Part shown: piece after piece, positions 8,620 through 15,725 of the stretch
Numbering within the stretch: position 1 is the first letter of the stretch
Layout of the letters: every line of letters begins with the position of its first letter
Assembly: GCF_009765355.1 (NCBI RefSeq)
Contig: NZ_VTHK01000031.1
Span: 52,293 to 116,292, forward strand
Reading direction: 5' to 3'
Length of the DNA: 64,000 nucleotides
Source: Amycolatopsis anabasis
GTDB lineage: Bacteria; Actinomycetota; Actinomycetes; Mycobacteriales; Pseudonocardiaceae
Notes under the pieces: model-generated
Database searches by the model: none
What the model saw: the letters and a program-made list of their open reading frames with translations, nothing else
Told to the model about the DNA's origin: nothing
Position numbers and translations under genes: made by a program

Positions 8620-9742
8620 CGTGCTGCTGACCGGATTCGGCGTGCGGACGGCCTTCGGCGCCGGCGCCCAAGCGGTCCGGGACGGCGTGTTCGGCGGGCA
8701 CCCGGCGTTCGAGCCGATCACCCGCTTCGACACCGGCCCCTTCCGGACCGGGATCGCCGCCACCTCCGGCCCGGCCGCTCCCTTGCGGGAGGTGCTGGCC
8801 GAATGCGCCGAGGCCGCGGTGCGGATGGCGGCGTTGCCCGCGGGCGGCGAGGCCGCGACCCTGGTCGGCACCGCCGGGGACTTCACCGGGCTCACCCGGT
8901 TCTGGCGCGGGGCGGATCCGGCCGGGTCCGCCGCGGAGACGGTACCGGCCCGGCAGGCCGCGCTGCTGGCCGAGCGCCTCGGCGTGCGGGGTCCCCGGAT
9001 CGCGTTCACCACCGCCTGCGTCGCCTCGGCCACCGCGGTCCTGCACGCCTGCCGGCTGATCGCGTCCGGCCGGATCGACACCGCGATCTGCGCGGGCGGC
9101 TACCTGGTCGAGGAGGAGAACCTCGCCAAGTTCGGCTCCGGGTTCGCGTTGTCCGGGGACGGGATGGTGCGGCCGTTCTGCGCCGACCGCAGCGGGCTGC
9201 TGCTCGGGGACGGCGCTGCCGCGGTGGTGCTCGAAGCGGCCGACGCCGCCCGCCGCCGGGGCGCGCGCCCGCTCGGCGCGCTCACCGGCTGGGGCGCCGC
9301 GTCCGACGCCTACCACGTGGCGCGCCCGCACCCCGACGGCGCGGGCCTGGTCGCCGCCGCGCGGCAGGCGTTGCGCCGCGCGGGCGAGCCCCGGATCGAC
9401 TACGTGAACGCGCACGGCACCGCCACCAAGCACAACGATCCGGCCGAGACCCGCGGCCTGCGGACGATCTTCGGCCGGCGGGCGGAAGCGGTGCCGGTCA
9501 GCTCCACCAAGAGCACGACGGGTCACCTGCTGGAGGCCGCGGGGGTGGTGGAACTGGTGATCACCCTGCTCGCCCTGCGCGAGGGCGTCCTCCCGCCCAC
9601 CGCGGGGTTCACCGAGCACGATCCCTGGTGCGATCTGGACTACGTGCCCAACCGGCCGCGCCGGGCCGAGGCCCGGCGGGCGATGACCGTCAACGCCGCG
9701 TTCGGCGGCGCCAACACCGCGATCGTGCTGGAGCGGGCATGA
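8609..9742 (+). CDS. Beta-ketoacyl-ACP synthase, FabF/KS-alpha-like, complete active site
   Basis: A 377-residue thiolase-fold ketosynthase. The catalytic triad is intact: Cys in FTTACVASA (about 137), His in VNAHGTATK (about 269) and His in KSTTGHLLEAAG (about 306). It sits between two carrier proteins and a half-length ketosynthase homologue. It could extend an aminohydroxybenzoyl starter, as in the lower chain of asukamycin, or act as a condensing enzyme joining two ACP-bound acids, as the ketosynthase-like enzyme of A33853 amide formation does. No ketoreductase or dehydratase is nearby. ATG 8609 overlaps ACP 2. Confidence 0.92.
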   Translation: MNRDVLLTGFGVRTAFGAGAQAVRDGVFGGHPAFEPITRFDTGPFRTGIAATSGPAAPLREVLAECAEAAVRMAALPAGGEAATLVGTAGDFTGLTRFWRGADPAGSAAETVPARQAALLAERLGVRGPRIAFTTACVASATAVLHACRLIASGRIDTAICAGGYLVEEENLAKFGSGFALSGDGMVRPFCADRSGLLLGDGAAAVVLEAADAARRRGARPLGALTGWGAASDAYHVARPHPDGAGLVAAARQALRRAGEPRIDYVNAHGTATKHNDPAETRGLRTIFGRRAEAVPVSSTKSTTGHLLEAAGVVELVITLLALREGVLPPTAGFTEHDPWCDLDYVPNRPRRAEARRAMTVNAAFGGANTAIVLERA

Positions 9743-10332
9743 TCGCGGCACGAGCGGACGCCTCCGCGCCCCCGGTCCCCGGATTCGTGGAGTCGGTGTT
9801 CAGCCCGGTCGTGTACCAGGCCGCGCGGCGGTGCCTCGCCGACCGGCCCGGCGACGGCGCCCGGACCGCGGTGGTGCTGGCCAGCACCATGGGGGACGCC
9901 ACCACCCTCGACCTCGGCAGCCGCCTGCTCGTCGGCGGGCGGGTGCACAATCCGCTGCTGTTCATGCAGAGCACCGCGAACGCGATCCTCGGCCAGCTCA
10001 GCCGCGACTTCGCCATCACCGGGCCACTGCTCTCCTTGTCCACTATGGACGATCTTGCCGGTGAGCTGCTGGCCACCGCGCAACTGCTGCTGGAGGACGA
10101 GGAGCTGGACCGCGTCCTGCTCATCGGGGTCGAACTGACCGGCACCGACCGCACCGCGGCCGCCTACCGCGAACTCGGCACCGGACCACCGGCCGCCGAT
10201 CTGGCCGTCGCGATCGTGCTCGACCGGGACGACCCGCTTCCCTCGCCACCCAACGATGTCCCATCAACCGAGTACGGCAGCCTCCGCGGCCTGGTCGAGC
10301 TGGCCGCCCGAATCCGAGGAACCCGAACATGA
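9739..10332 (+). CDS. Half-length ketosynthase-like protein lacking catalytic residues
   Basis: A 197-residue protein resembling only the N-terminal lobe of a ketosynthase. The segment FMQSTANAILGQLSRDF followed by ITGPLLSLSTMDD aligns with the nucleophile elbow, but the cysteine is absent. The C-terminal lobe with its two histidines is missing. The size and pattern recall the beta-ketoacyl synthase N-terminal-like proteins of aryl-polyene clusters. It overlaps the complete ketosynthase by ATGA, which suggests a dedicated partner, perhaps a chain-length-factor-like or scaffold subunit. It is uninterrupted and coupled to neighbours, so it is unlikely to be a pseudogene. Confidence 0.75.
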   Translation: MIAARADASAPPVPGFVESVFSPVVYQAARRCLADRPGDGARTAVVLASTMGDATTLDLGSRLLVGGRVHNPLLFMQSTANAILGQLSRDFAITGPLLSLSTMDDLAGELLATAQLLLEDEELDRVLLIGVELTGTDRTAAAYRELGTGPPAADLAVAIVLDRDDPLPSPPNDVPSTEYGSLRGLVELAARIRGTRT

Positions 10333-12008
10333 TCACCAAGGAAGAACGCGCGCAGATCAGCCAGGACGCCACCCTCGGCGCCGGGAACGTGATCCACCGG
10401 ATGAAGGCCTACGGCCGGTCGATGGACGAGCCCGTGCTGTGGACCGACCGGACGTGGCGGGCCCCGGACGGCGGTTACCCCGAGGTGCTGACCTTCGGCG
10501 AGCTGCACGAGATCGTCGAGACCTACGCCGCCTGGTTCCACGCCCGCGGGGTCCGGCCGCGGGACCCGGTGGCGATCCACACCTACTCCAGCACCGAGTT
10601 CGCGATCAACTTCCTCGCGCTCACCTCCCTGGGCGCGATCCCGTCCTTCGTCAACGGCAACCTGCGCCCGGAGATCGCCCGCGAGTACGTGCGCCGCCAG
10701 GGCGCCGTCGGCGCGATCACCGACGCGGTCCACCACACCGGTCTCGCCACCGACCGGGAAGAACTCGGTCTCGGCTTCTGCGGCACCGCGGCCGACATCC
10801 GCACCGGCGACCGCGAGCCGCTGCCCGCGGGGTACCCGTACTCGCACCACGCCACCGACCCGATCATCATCTCCCATTCCTCGGGCACCACCGGGATGCC
10901 CAAGGCCGTCCCGCACACCCACCAAACCCTGCTGTACGCCCAGTTGCACCGGCTCAAGCTCTCGGTCGGCTCCGCGATGGGCAGGCTGCTGGTCGCGCTC
11001 CCCGGCTCGCACAACGCCGCGATGTCGGTCATGATGTTCGGCCTCCTGCTGCGTTCGCCGGTGCTGCTGCTGTCCAGCCAGCGCGGCGGCGACGTGCTGG
11101 ACGCCATGGAGTCGTTCCGGCCCACCACGGTGTTCGCGTTCGCCGGGACCTACGGGGAAATGGCCGCACACGATCTGTCCACCAGGGATCTGTCCAGTGT
11201 GGAGGCCTGGTACAACACCGGCGACGCGGCGCACGAGGCGCATGTGAAGGTGCTGATCGCCCAGGGCAGCCACGAGACCGTCGGCGGGGACCTGAAACGG
11301 CGCCGCGTCACCGGTTCGGTGTTCACCGACGGCCTCGGCTCCTCGGAGACCGGGTACTCGCTCTTCCACAACGGACACAAGATCGGCAGCTCGTCCTTCG
11401 CCCGCTGCGTGGGCAAGCCGATGAGCTTCGCCGAGGCCGCCGTGCTGTCCGAGGACGGCAAGCCGCTGCCGCCGGGCGAGGTCGGGCGCCTCGGCGTGCG
11501 GTCCCCCACGCTCACTCCGGGCTACTGGAACGACTCGCTGACCTTCCACCGGCTGCGGCTCGGCGGCTACTGGCTCACCGGAGACCTGTCCTACCGCGAC
11601 GAGGAAGGCAACTTCTACCACCTGGACCGGGCGCCGGACGCCATTCGCACCGCGGGCGGGATCGTGTTCAGCACCCGCACCGAGGAACTGCTGCTGCGGG
11701 AACTGCCCGAACTCGACGACTGCACGGTGGTCGCGGTCGCCCCGGAAGGGGTGCGCGCGGACTGGGACGGGGACGGGATCGCCGACGCCTACGCCCTGCT
11801 GCAGGTCAACCCGGACGCACCGGCGCGCGACGACGCCCGCTGGACCGCCCAGGTCAACGAGGTGCTCGAGGCGGGCGGCTTCCCGCTCCTGACCGGGGCG
11901 CTGCGGATGGACGCGCGCGAGGTCATCAAGGGTGCCACCGGGAAGGTGCTCAAGCGCGAACTGCGCGAGCGGTTCCGCGCGCGGATCGCCGCCGGGGAGT
12001 TCCGATGA
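10329..12008 (+). CDS. Second acyl-AMP ligase (ANL superfamily)
   Basis: A 559-residue adenylating enzyme with the P-loop SHSSGTTGMPKAVPHTH, an A5-like GLGSSETGYS, an A7 motif YWLTGDLSYRDEEG, a hinge HLDRAPDAIRTAGG and the C-terminal catalytic lysine in GATGKVLKREL. It is clearly different from the first ligase of the operon and has a full-length architecture. ATGA overlaps occur at both ends. With two carrier proteins present, it probably activates a second acid, or the same acid for transfer to the other carrier. No specificity residues can be assigned by eye. Confidence 0.9.
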   Translation: MITKEERAQISQDATLGAGNVIHRMKAYGRSMDEPVLWTDRTWRAPDGGYPEVLTFGELHEIVETYAAWFHARGVRPRDPVAIHTYSSTEFAINFLALTSLGAIPSFVNGNLRPEIAREYVRRQGAVGAITDAVHHTGLATDREELGLGFCGTAADIRTGDREPLPAGYPYSHHATDPIIISHSSGTTGMPKAVPHTHQTLLYAQLHRLKLSVGSAMGRLLVALPGSHNAAMSVMMFGLLLRSPVLLLSSQRGGDVLDAMESFRPTTVFAFAGTYGEMAAHDLSTRDLSSVEAWYNTGDAAHEAHVKVLIAQGSHETVGGDLKRRRVTGSVFTDGLGSSETGYSLFHNGHKIGSSSFARCVGKPMSFAEAAVLSEDGKPLPPGEVGRLGVRSPTLTPGYWNDSLTFHRLRLGGYWLTGDLSYRDEEGNFYHLDRAPDAIRTAGGIVFSTRTEELLLRELPELDDCTVVAVAPEGVRADWDGDGIADAYALLQVNPDAPARDDARWTAQVNEVLEAGGFPLLTGALRMDAREVIKGATGKVLKRELRERFRARIAAGEFR

Positions 12009-12514
12009 CGGCGACCACGCGCGCCGGGGCCATGGACGTCTACCGGCAGTGGTGGCTGCACGACGCCCGCTGGTACCAGGGGGTGGCGAAGCGGTTCGGG
12101 CACGAGGTGGCCAACGAGATCAACGCCGAGGCCCTGCGCTACGTGGCCACCCAGGTGGGCAGGCGGATCGTCCGGCAGTTCGGCGGGAAGCCCGCGACCG
12201 GGATCGAGGAACTCCGCCTGCGCTACGACGCCTGCGCGGAGTGGATGTTCCCGAGCGAACTGCGGGACGGCGCCACCGCGGTGCTCTCCGATGCGGAGAT
12301 CGAGTTGACCATGCGGCAGAACTTCGCGGTCACCATGGTCCGGATGGCCGGGTCGCTGGACGGATACGAATGCCCGTGCACCGAGATCCACGCGGGTTGG
12401 TCGGAGGGTCTGGGGGTGGAGCTGACCGGGAACTGCGCCACCGCCTGCCTCCGGCACGGGGACCCCGCCTGCCGACTGCTGATGCGGGTCGCCGATCCAG
12501 CGGGGAGGAGTTGA
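12005..12514 (+). CDS. Cys-rich conserved protein (DUF6125 / ATC-hydrolase-like)
   Basis: A 169-residue soluble protein. An N-terminal helical motif (WWLHDARWYQGVAKRFG, then ANEINAEALRY) precedes a C-terminal Cys-rich segment YECPCTEIHAG with GNCATACLRHGDPACR. This arrangement resembles DUF6125 or the L-2-amino-thiazoline-4-carboxylate hydrolase family; I recognise it only loosely. The cysteines could bind metal or act in catalysis. ATGA overlap with the ligase upstream and two bases to the next start place it in the biosynthetic operon, where it might process a heterocycle or release the product. The function is not established. Confidence 0.6.
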   Translation: MTATTRAGAMDVYRQWWLHDARWYQGVAKRFGHEVANEINAEALRYVATQVGRRIVRQFGGKPATGIEELRLRYDACAEWMFPSELRDGATAVLSDAEIELTMRQNFAVTMVRMAGSLDGYECPCTEIHAGWSEGLGVELTGNCATACLRHGDPACRLLMRVADPAGRS

Positions 12515-12516
12515 GC

Positions 12517-13431
12517 ATGCGGGTGTTGGTCGCCGGAGCCACCGGGGTGATCGGCCGATCGCTGGTGCCGTTGCTGCGTGCCCGGGGGCACCGGGTGGCC
12601 GCGCTGGTGCGGGACGGGTCGGCGGCGGGCGGGCTCGGCGCCGACGACGTCGTGGTCGCCGACGCGCTGGACGGCGACGCGGTGCGCACCGCGGTACTGG
12701 CGGCCCGGCCCGAGGTGGTCGTGCACCAGCTGTCCGCCCTGCGGGACTCCACAGTGGACGGATTGGAGGCGACCGCCCGCCTGCGCACCGAGGGGACCGC
12801 GAACCTCGTCACCGCGGCCCGCGCGGCCGGGGCGCGGCGGATCGTGGCGCAGAGCATCTCGTTCGCCACCGCGCCGCGCGGCGGGCCGGTGCTCGCCGAA
12901 GACGCCCCGCTCTACCTGGACGCCCCCGATCCGGCCTGGACCCGCACCGTGCACGCGGTCGCCGAGCTGGAACGGCTCGTCCTCGGCACCCCGGACCTCC
13001 CCGGTGCCGTGCTGCGGTACGGGACCCTCTACGGGCCCGGAACCCGTTACGCGGCAACGGGTTCGATCGGCTCCGCGGTGGCGAAGGGGAAACTGCCGCT
13101 GCCCGAATCCGCCATCGGCGTCACCTCGTTCCTGCACGTCGAAGACGCCGCGCGAGCCGCGGTGTCCGCCGTGGAATCCGAGGCCGGTGGGGTGTTCAAC
13201 GTGGCCGACGACGATCCCGCCGAGGCCGCCACCTGGGTACCCGAATACGCCGGTCTGCTCGGCGCACCGGCCCCGCGCACCATGCCGGTGGAACTGGTCG
13301 AACGGCTGTGGGGCTGGTTCACCCGCTACCAGCTGACCACGATGCGCGGCGCGGCCAACGACCGAGCGCGGCAGGAACTCGGCTGGCGACCCGAGGTCCC
13401 GAGCTGGCGAACCGGCCTGGCCACCACATGA
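12517..13431 (+). CDS. NAD(P)-dependent epimerase/dehydratase (extended SDR family)
   Basis: A 304-residue Rossmann protein starting MRVLVAGATGVIGRSLVPLL, the NAD(P)-binding GxxGxxG motif of the extended SDR family. The usual YxxxK site is not evident at the expected place; a TRTVHAVAELE segment stands there, so activity may be atypical, reductase-like or NAD-binding only. A GGAGG ribosome-binding site precedes the ATG. It is the last gene of the aminohydroxybenzoate operon and is followed by a convergent gene. It may reduce a carbonyl of the product. The exact reaction is unknown. Confidence 0.85.
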   Translation: MRVLVAGATGVIGRSLVPLLRARGHRVAALVRDGSAAGGLGADDVVVADALDGDAVRTAVLAARPEVVVHQLSALRDSTVDGLEATARLRTEGTANLVTAARAAGARRIVAQSISFATAPRGGPVLAEDAPLYLDAPDPAWTRTVHAVAELERLVLGTPDLPGAVLRYGTLYGPGTRYAATGSIGSAVAKGKLPLPESAIGVTSFLHVEDAARAAVSAVESEAGGVFNVADDDPAEAATWVPEYAGLLGAPAPRTMPVELVERLWGWFTRYQLTTMRGAANDRARQELGWRPEVPSWRTGLATT

Positions 13432-13445
13432 GGCATCGAGACACC

Positions 13446-14552
13446 TCAGACCGCCCAGTGATGAAGACCGTCCGGCTCATCCAACCAAACCGTTTGGGTG
13501 CCGTCCGGAGCGACTGACAGCCCGTATCGCTTCGGCTCGGGCTTGCCGTGATCAAGCCACCACCGGTACGCGGACTCGGCTTCATTCCACAGCCGACGCG
13601 AGCCGAGCTGGCGGACAATGAACTCCGGTCCAGGCGGTACGACGTCTACGCGCGCCCAGGAGCCGGAGGCCACGTCGTGTAGTTCGATGGTGTGCTCCGT
13701 CGGGTCGTCTTCGCCGTCTTCGACCGTGAGGTAGCACCGCGGGACGCGTAGCCCGATCGTAAACGCCGCTTGGTCGAACGAGATCATGTCGAAAAGTCGC
13801 GGGGGCTGGAGCGTGGTTACGGTCTTGTCCGCCGTGTCGATCTCGTTGTCGCTGGGGTCGAGAAACTCACGTCGCTGGTCCCGCAGCCGCATGAAGGCCA
13901 AATTGCGGCTGAATCGGCCGGATGCCACGCCGTCCTCGTCCCGGACAAGAGTGAGCAGGGCCCCGTTGCAATAGTCGGTGCCCCAGGGGGCCACGAGAAC
14001 CGCGCCGGGCCGGGTCTGCTCCAGCCACGCGGCGGGCATCCGCCGAACCGACGCCGTGGCCAGCAGCCGATCGTAGGGCGCATCCGATGGATATCCGTCC
14101 GCGCCGTCTCCGGTAACCACTTTCACCGCGTATCCGCTCCGGTGCAGTACCCGACGCGCCTCGTCGGCCAGGGCGGGGTCGACCTCGATGGAAACCACAT
14201 GACCGGTCGGACCGACTCGCGTCGAGATGAGCGCCGCGTTCCAGCCGGTGCCGGTGCCCACTTCGAGCGCGCGGTGTCCCGGGCGCAGGTCAAGCGCGTC
14301 GAGCATCGCCGCGACCAGCGACGGCTTACTCGATGAACTTGTCGGAACCAGCCCAATCCCCGCGGGTCGCGTTCTGCCGTCGTCAACCTGCGTCACGATC
14401 AGTTCGTTGCCGGCGACCAGGGCACTCCACTGATCTGGTTCCGCCTCTCGATCGAGGGAGACGAACCCTTCGCCGGAAGGGTTGCCAACCCACACTATTC
14501 GGGGGACGAACGGCTCACGCGGAACGGTCGCCAGGGCTTCTTTCCAGTCCAC
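13446..14552 (-). CDS. PIMT-like O-methyltransferase, RiPP-associated type with C-terminal extension
   Basis: A 368-residue protein whose first ~215 residues resemble protein-L-isoaspartate O-methyltransferase: TSSSSKPSLVAAML before SAM motif I ALEVGTGTGWNAALIS (about residues 95-110), then VVSIEVDP and PYDRLLATASV. About 150 further residues follow. This enlarged form is typical of actinobacterial PIMT homologues in lanthipeptide (OlvSA), graspetide (fuscimiditide ThfM) and imiditide loci, which methylate an Asp so that it cyclises to aspartimide. The GTG start lies 6 bases after the stop of a 42-codon Asp-rich ORF, its probable substrate. No ATP-grasp or lanthionine synthetase gene is nearby. 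Confidence 0.85.
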   Translation of the reverse strand: MDWKEALATVPREPFVPRIVWVGNPSGEGFVSLDREAEPDQWSALVAGNELIVTQVDDGRTRPAGIGLVPTSSSSKPSLVAAMLDALDLRPGHRALEVGTGTGWNAALISTRVGPTGHVVSIEVDPALADEARRVLHRSGYAVKVVTGDGADGYPSDAPYDRLLATASVRRMPAAWLEQTRPGAVLVAPWGTDYCNGALLTLVRDEDGVASGRFSRNLAFMRLRDQRREFLDPSDNEIDTADKTVTTLQPPRLFDMISFDQAAFTIGLRVPRCYLTVEDGEDDPTEHTIELHDVASGSWARVDVVPPGPEFIVRQLGSRRLWNEAESAYRWWLDHGKPEPKRYGLSVAPDGTQTVWLDEPDGLHHWAV

Positions 14553-14558
14553 TAGCTG

Positions 14559-14687
14559 CTATTCCTCGTCGTCCTTCCCCCGAGTGCCGCCTGCTTTGTC
14601 CTGGTCACCCTCGTCACCTCGCCAGGTCGTCCACTTGTCCGGCTGGGCGCTTCCCTCATCGTCGCCGTCCTTGTCGTGCCTGCCCAT
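14559..14687 (-). CDS. Short Asp-rich peptide, candidate RiPP precursor (imiditide-like)
   Basis: A 42-codon ORF with a clear ribosome-binding site (GGGAG, 8 bases before the ATG). The peptide has 14 Asp/Glu and 7 Lys/Arg, a WTTW core near residues 19-22 and an Asp-Gly pair at 7-8; Asp-Gly is the sequence most prone to aspartimide formation. It ends 6 bases before the PIMT-like gene, so the two are almost certainly co-transcribed. It has no signal peptide and no Cys, Ser/Thr-rich core or graspetide-like repeats. Known imiditide loci consist of just such a short charged peptide and a PIMT homologue. The precursor role is inferred. Confidence 0.6.
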   Translation of the reverse strand: MGRHDKDGDDEGSAQPDKWTTWRGDEGDQDKAGGTRGKDDEE

Positions 14688-14774
14688 GATCAGTCTCCCG
14701 TATCGGTGTCGTCACACTATGCAACCAGCGCGCACATGATCCCTCGCCACTCGGTTGAGCACGGCCGCGAACGT

Positions 14775-15629
14775 TCAAGACGCGGGGGTGGGTTGGTCGC
14801 CGTCGCCTCGGGTGTAGTGGCCGCCGGATTGGAAGACGCCGCCCGCGCCGAGGTACTGGTCGCGGAGTTGGGTGACGCTGCCGCCCACCTTGCCGCTGAT
14901 CGAGTTCGAGACGCCGCCCGCCTCCACCGGTGGCGGCGCGAACTCGGGTGCCGGGTCGGGTCGTTCGGTGGCCGGGCCGAGGCCGCGTTCGAGCAGGCCG
15001 CCCGACGGTTTCGGCACGTGCAGGTACGCGGCGCCCTGGTAGCGCTTGACCTGGACCGGAACCTGGGCGAATTCGGTCGGGGCCTTGGCCGAGTAGCCGG
15101 AGACGACCACGTCCTCGTAGACGCGGGCCGAGAGGACCGCCGCGACGAAGGTGACCTCCGGATCGGAATCCTCGAGCAGGTGCCGCACCGGTTCGCAGTC
15201 CAGCAGCCGGTGTGTTTCGATCATCGCCGAGCCCGAACCGTCGCCGAGCCGCGCGTCGTCGGAGTCGGTGAGCGGGCCGACGGCGATGCTCACCCGCATC
15301 CGCAGCGCACGCGCACCGCCGGACCGCATCCGGTGGTGGTAGGCGAGTTCCGCCTGGAGGCTGTCCAGGAACGGCCCCACCAGAACCGGCAGCACCTCGG
15401 GCCGGAACCCCACGACATAACCGTCTCCCCGCCCGGCCGGGAACCGCCGCTCCGCCCACACCGCGGCGTGCCCGGCCCGGGCGAAGGCCTGTTCCAGCAC
15501 CAGCGGGATCTTCTCGGTGAGCTCGTGGTGGTCGACGGCCTTGAGACCGCTGAAGTTCTTCACATCCACCGAGAGGACGGCCCGGTAGGCCGGAAGTTCC
15601 AGGACCGGGATTTCCGGTTGCTCGGCCAT
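14775..15629 (-). CDS. Class III nucleotide-cyclase-like protein
   Basis: A 284-residue protein. Residues 1-210 show the class III cyclase pattern: AVLSVDVKNFSGL with a metal-binding Asp (about 22) and FPAGRGDGYVVGF with the second metal Asp (about 69), then RVSIAVGPL. After a Pro-rich linker the last 45 residues are Gly/Ser/Val-rich (GGVSNSISGKVGGSV, then GGVFQSGGHY), like tails I associate with actinobacterial signalling and conflict proteins. A CRP/FNR regulator lies 96 bases upstream on the same strand, so the pair may make and read a cyclic nucleotide. No membrane, TIR or nuclease effector is adjacent. Confidence 0.7.
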   Translation of the reverse strand: MAEQPEIPVLELPAYRAVLSVDVKNFSGLKAVDHHELTEKIPLVLEQAFARAGHAAVWAERRFPAGRGDGYVVGFRPEVLPVLVGPFLDSLQAELAYHHRMRSGGARALRMRVSIAVGPLTDSDDARLGDGSGSAMIETHRLLDCEPVRHLLEDSDPEVTFVAAVLSARVYEDVVVSGYSAKAPTEFAQVPVQVKRYQGAAYLHVPKPSGGLLERGLGPATERPDPAPEFAPPPVEAGGVSNSISGKVGGSVTQLRDQYLGAGGVFQSGGHYTRGDGDQPTPAS

Positions 15630-15669
15630 GGTCGAGGGGCTCCTTCCGTCGCGACGATGCGCCTCACCG

Positions 15670-15688
15670 TGCCGCAGGAGCTGCGGCA
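15670..15688. promoter_or_regulatory. Perfect inverted repeat between CRP/FNR and cyclase genes
   Basis: TGCCGCAG GAG CTGCGGCA is an 8-bp perfect inverted repeat with a 3-base loop, in the 96-base gap between the regulator stop and the cyclase start. It could be a short hairpin that lowers read-through or a protein-binding site. No T-tract follows on either strand. Confidence 0.4.
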
Positions 15689-15692
15689 GGAC

Positions 15693-15708
15693 TGTCCATT
15701 CCTGGACA
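15693..15708. promoter_or_regulatory. CRP/FNR-like operator candidate TGTCC-N6-GGACA
   Basis: An inverted repeat TGTCC ATTCCT GGACA lies just upstream of the cyclase gene. Two pentameric arms separated by six bases is the usual geometry of CRP/FNR dimer sites, and a CRP/FNR gene is directly adjacent, so autoregulation of the pair is plausible. Confidence 0.4.
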
Positions 15709-15725
15709 ACCCTAAGTGACGCAGA

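Noticed and set aside
4861..13431. Type II aromatic polyketide (KS/CLF/ACP) cluster
   Set aside because: The second ketosynthase is only a half-domain, no ketoreductase, cyclase or aromatase is present, and two AMP ligases with aminohydroxybenzoate enzymes indicate an aryl-acid pathway.
13446..14552. Ordinary protein-repair isoaspartate methyltransferase
   Set aside because: The protein is about 150 residues longer than repair PIMTs and is coupled to a short charged peptide gene, which fits the peptide-modifying branch better. It is not fully excluded.
15670..15688. Intrinsic terminator
   Set aside because: The 8-bp hairpin lacks a T-tract and lies only about 40 bases upstream of the cyclase start on the same transcript.
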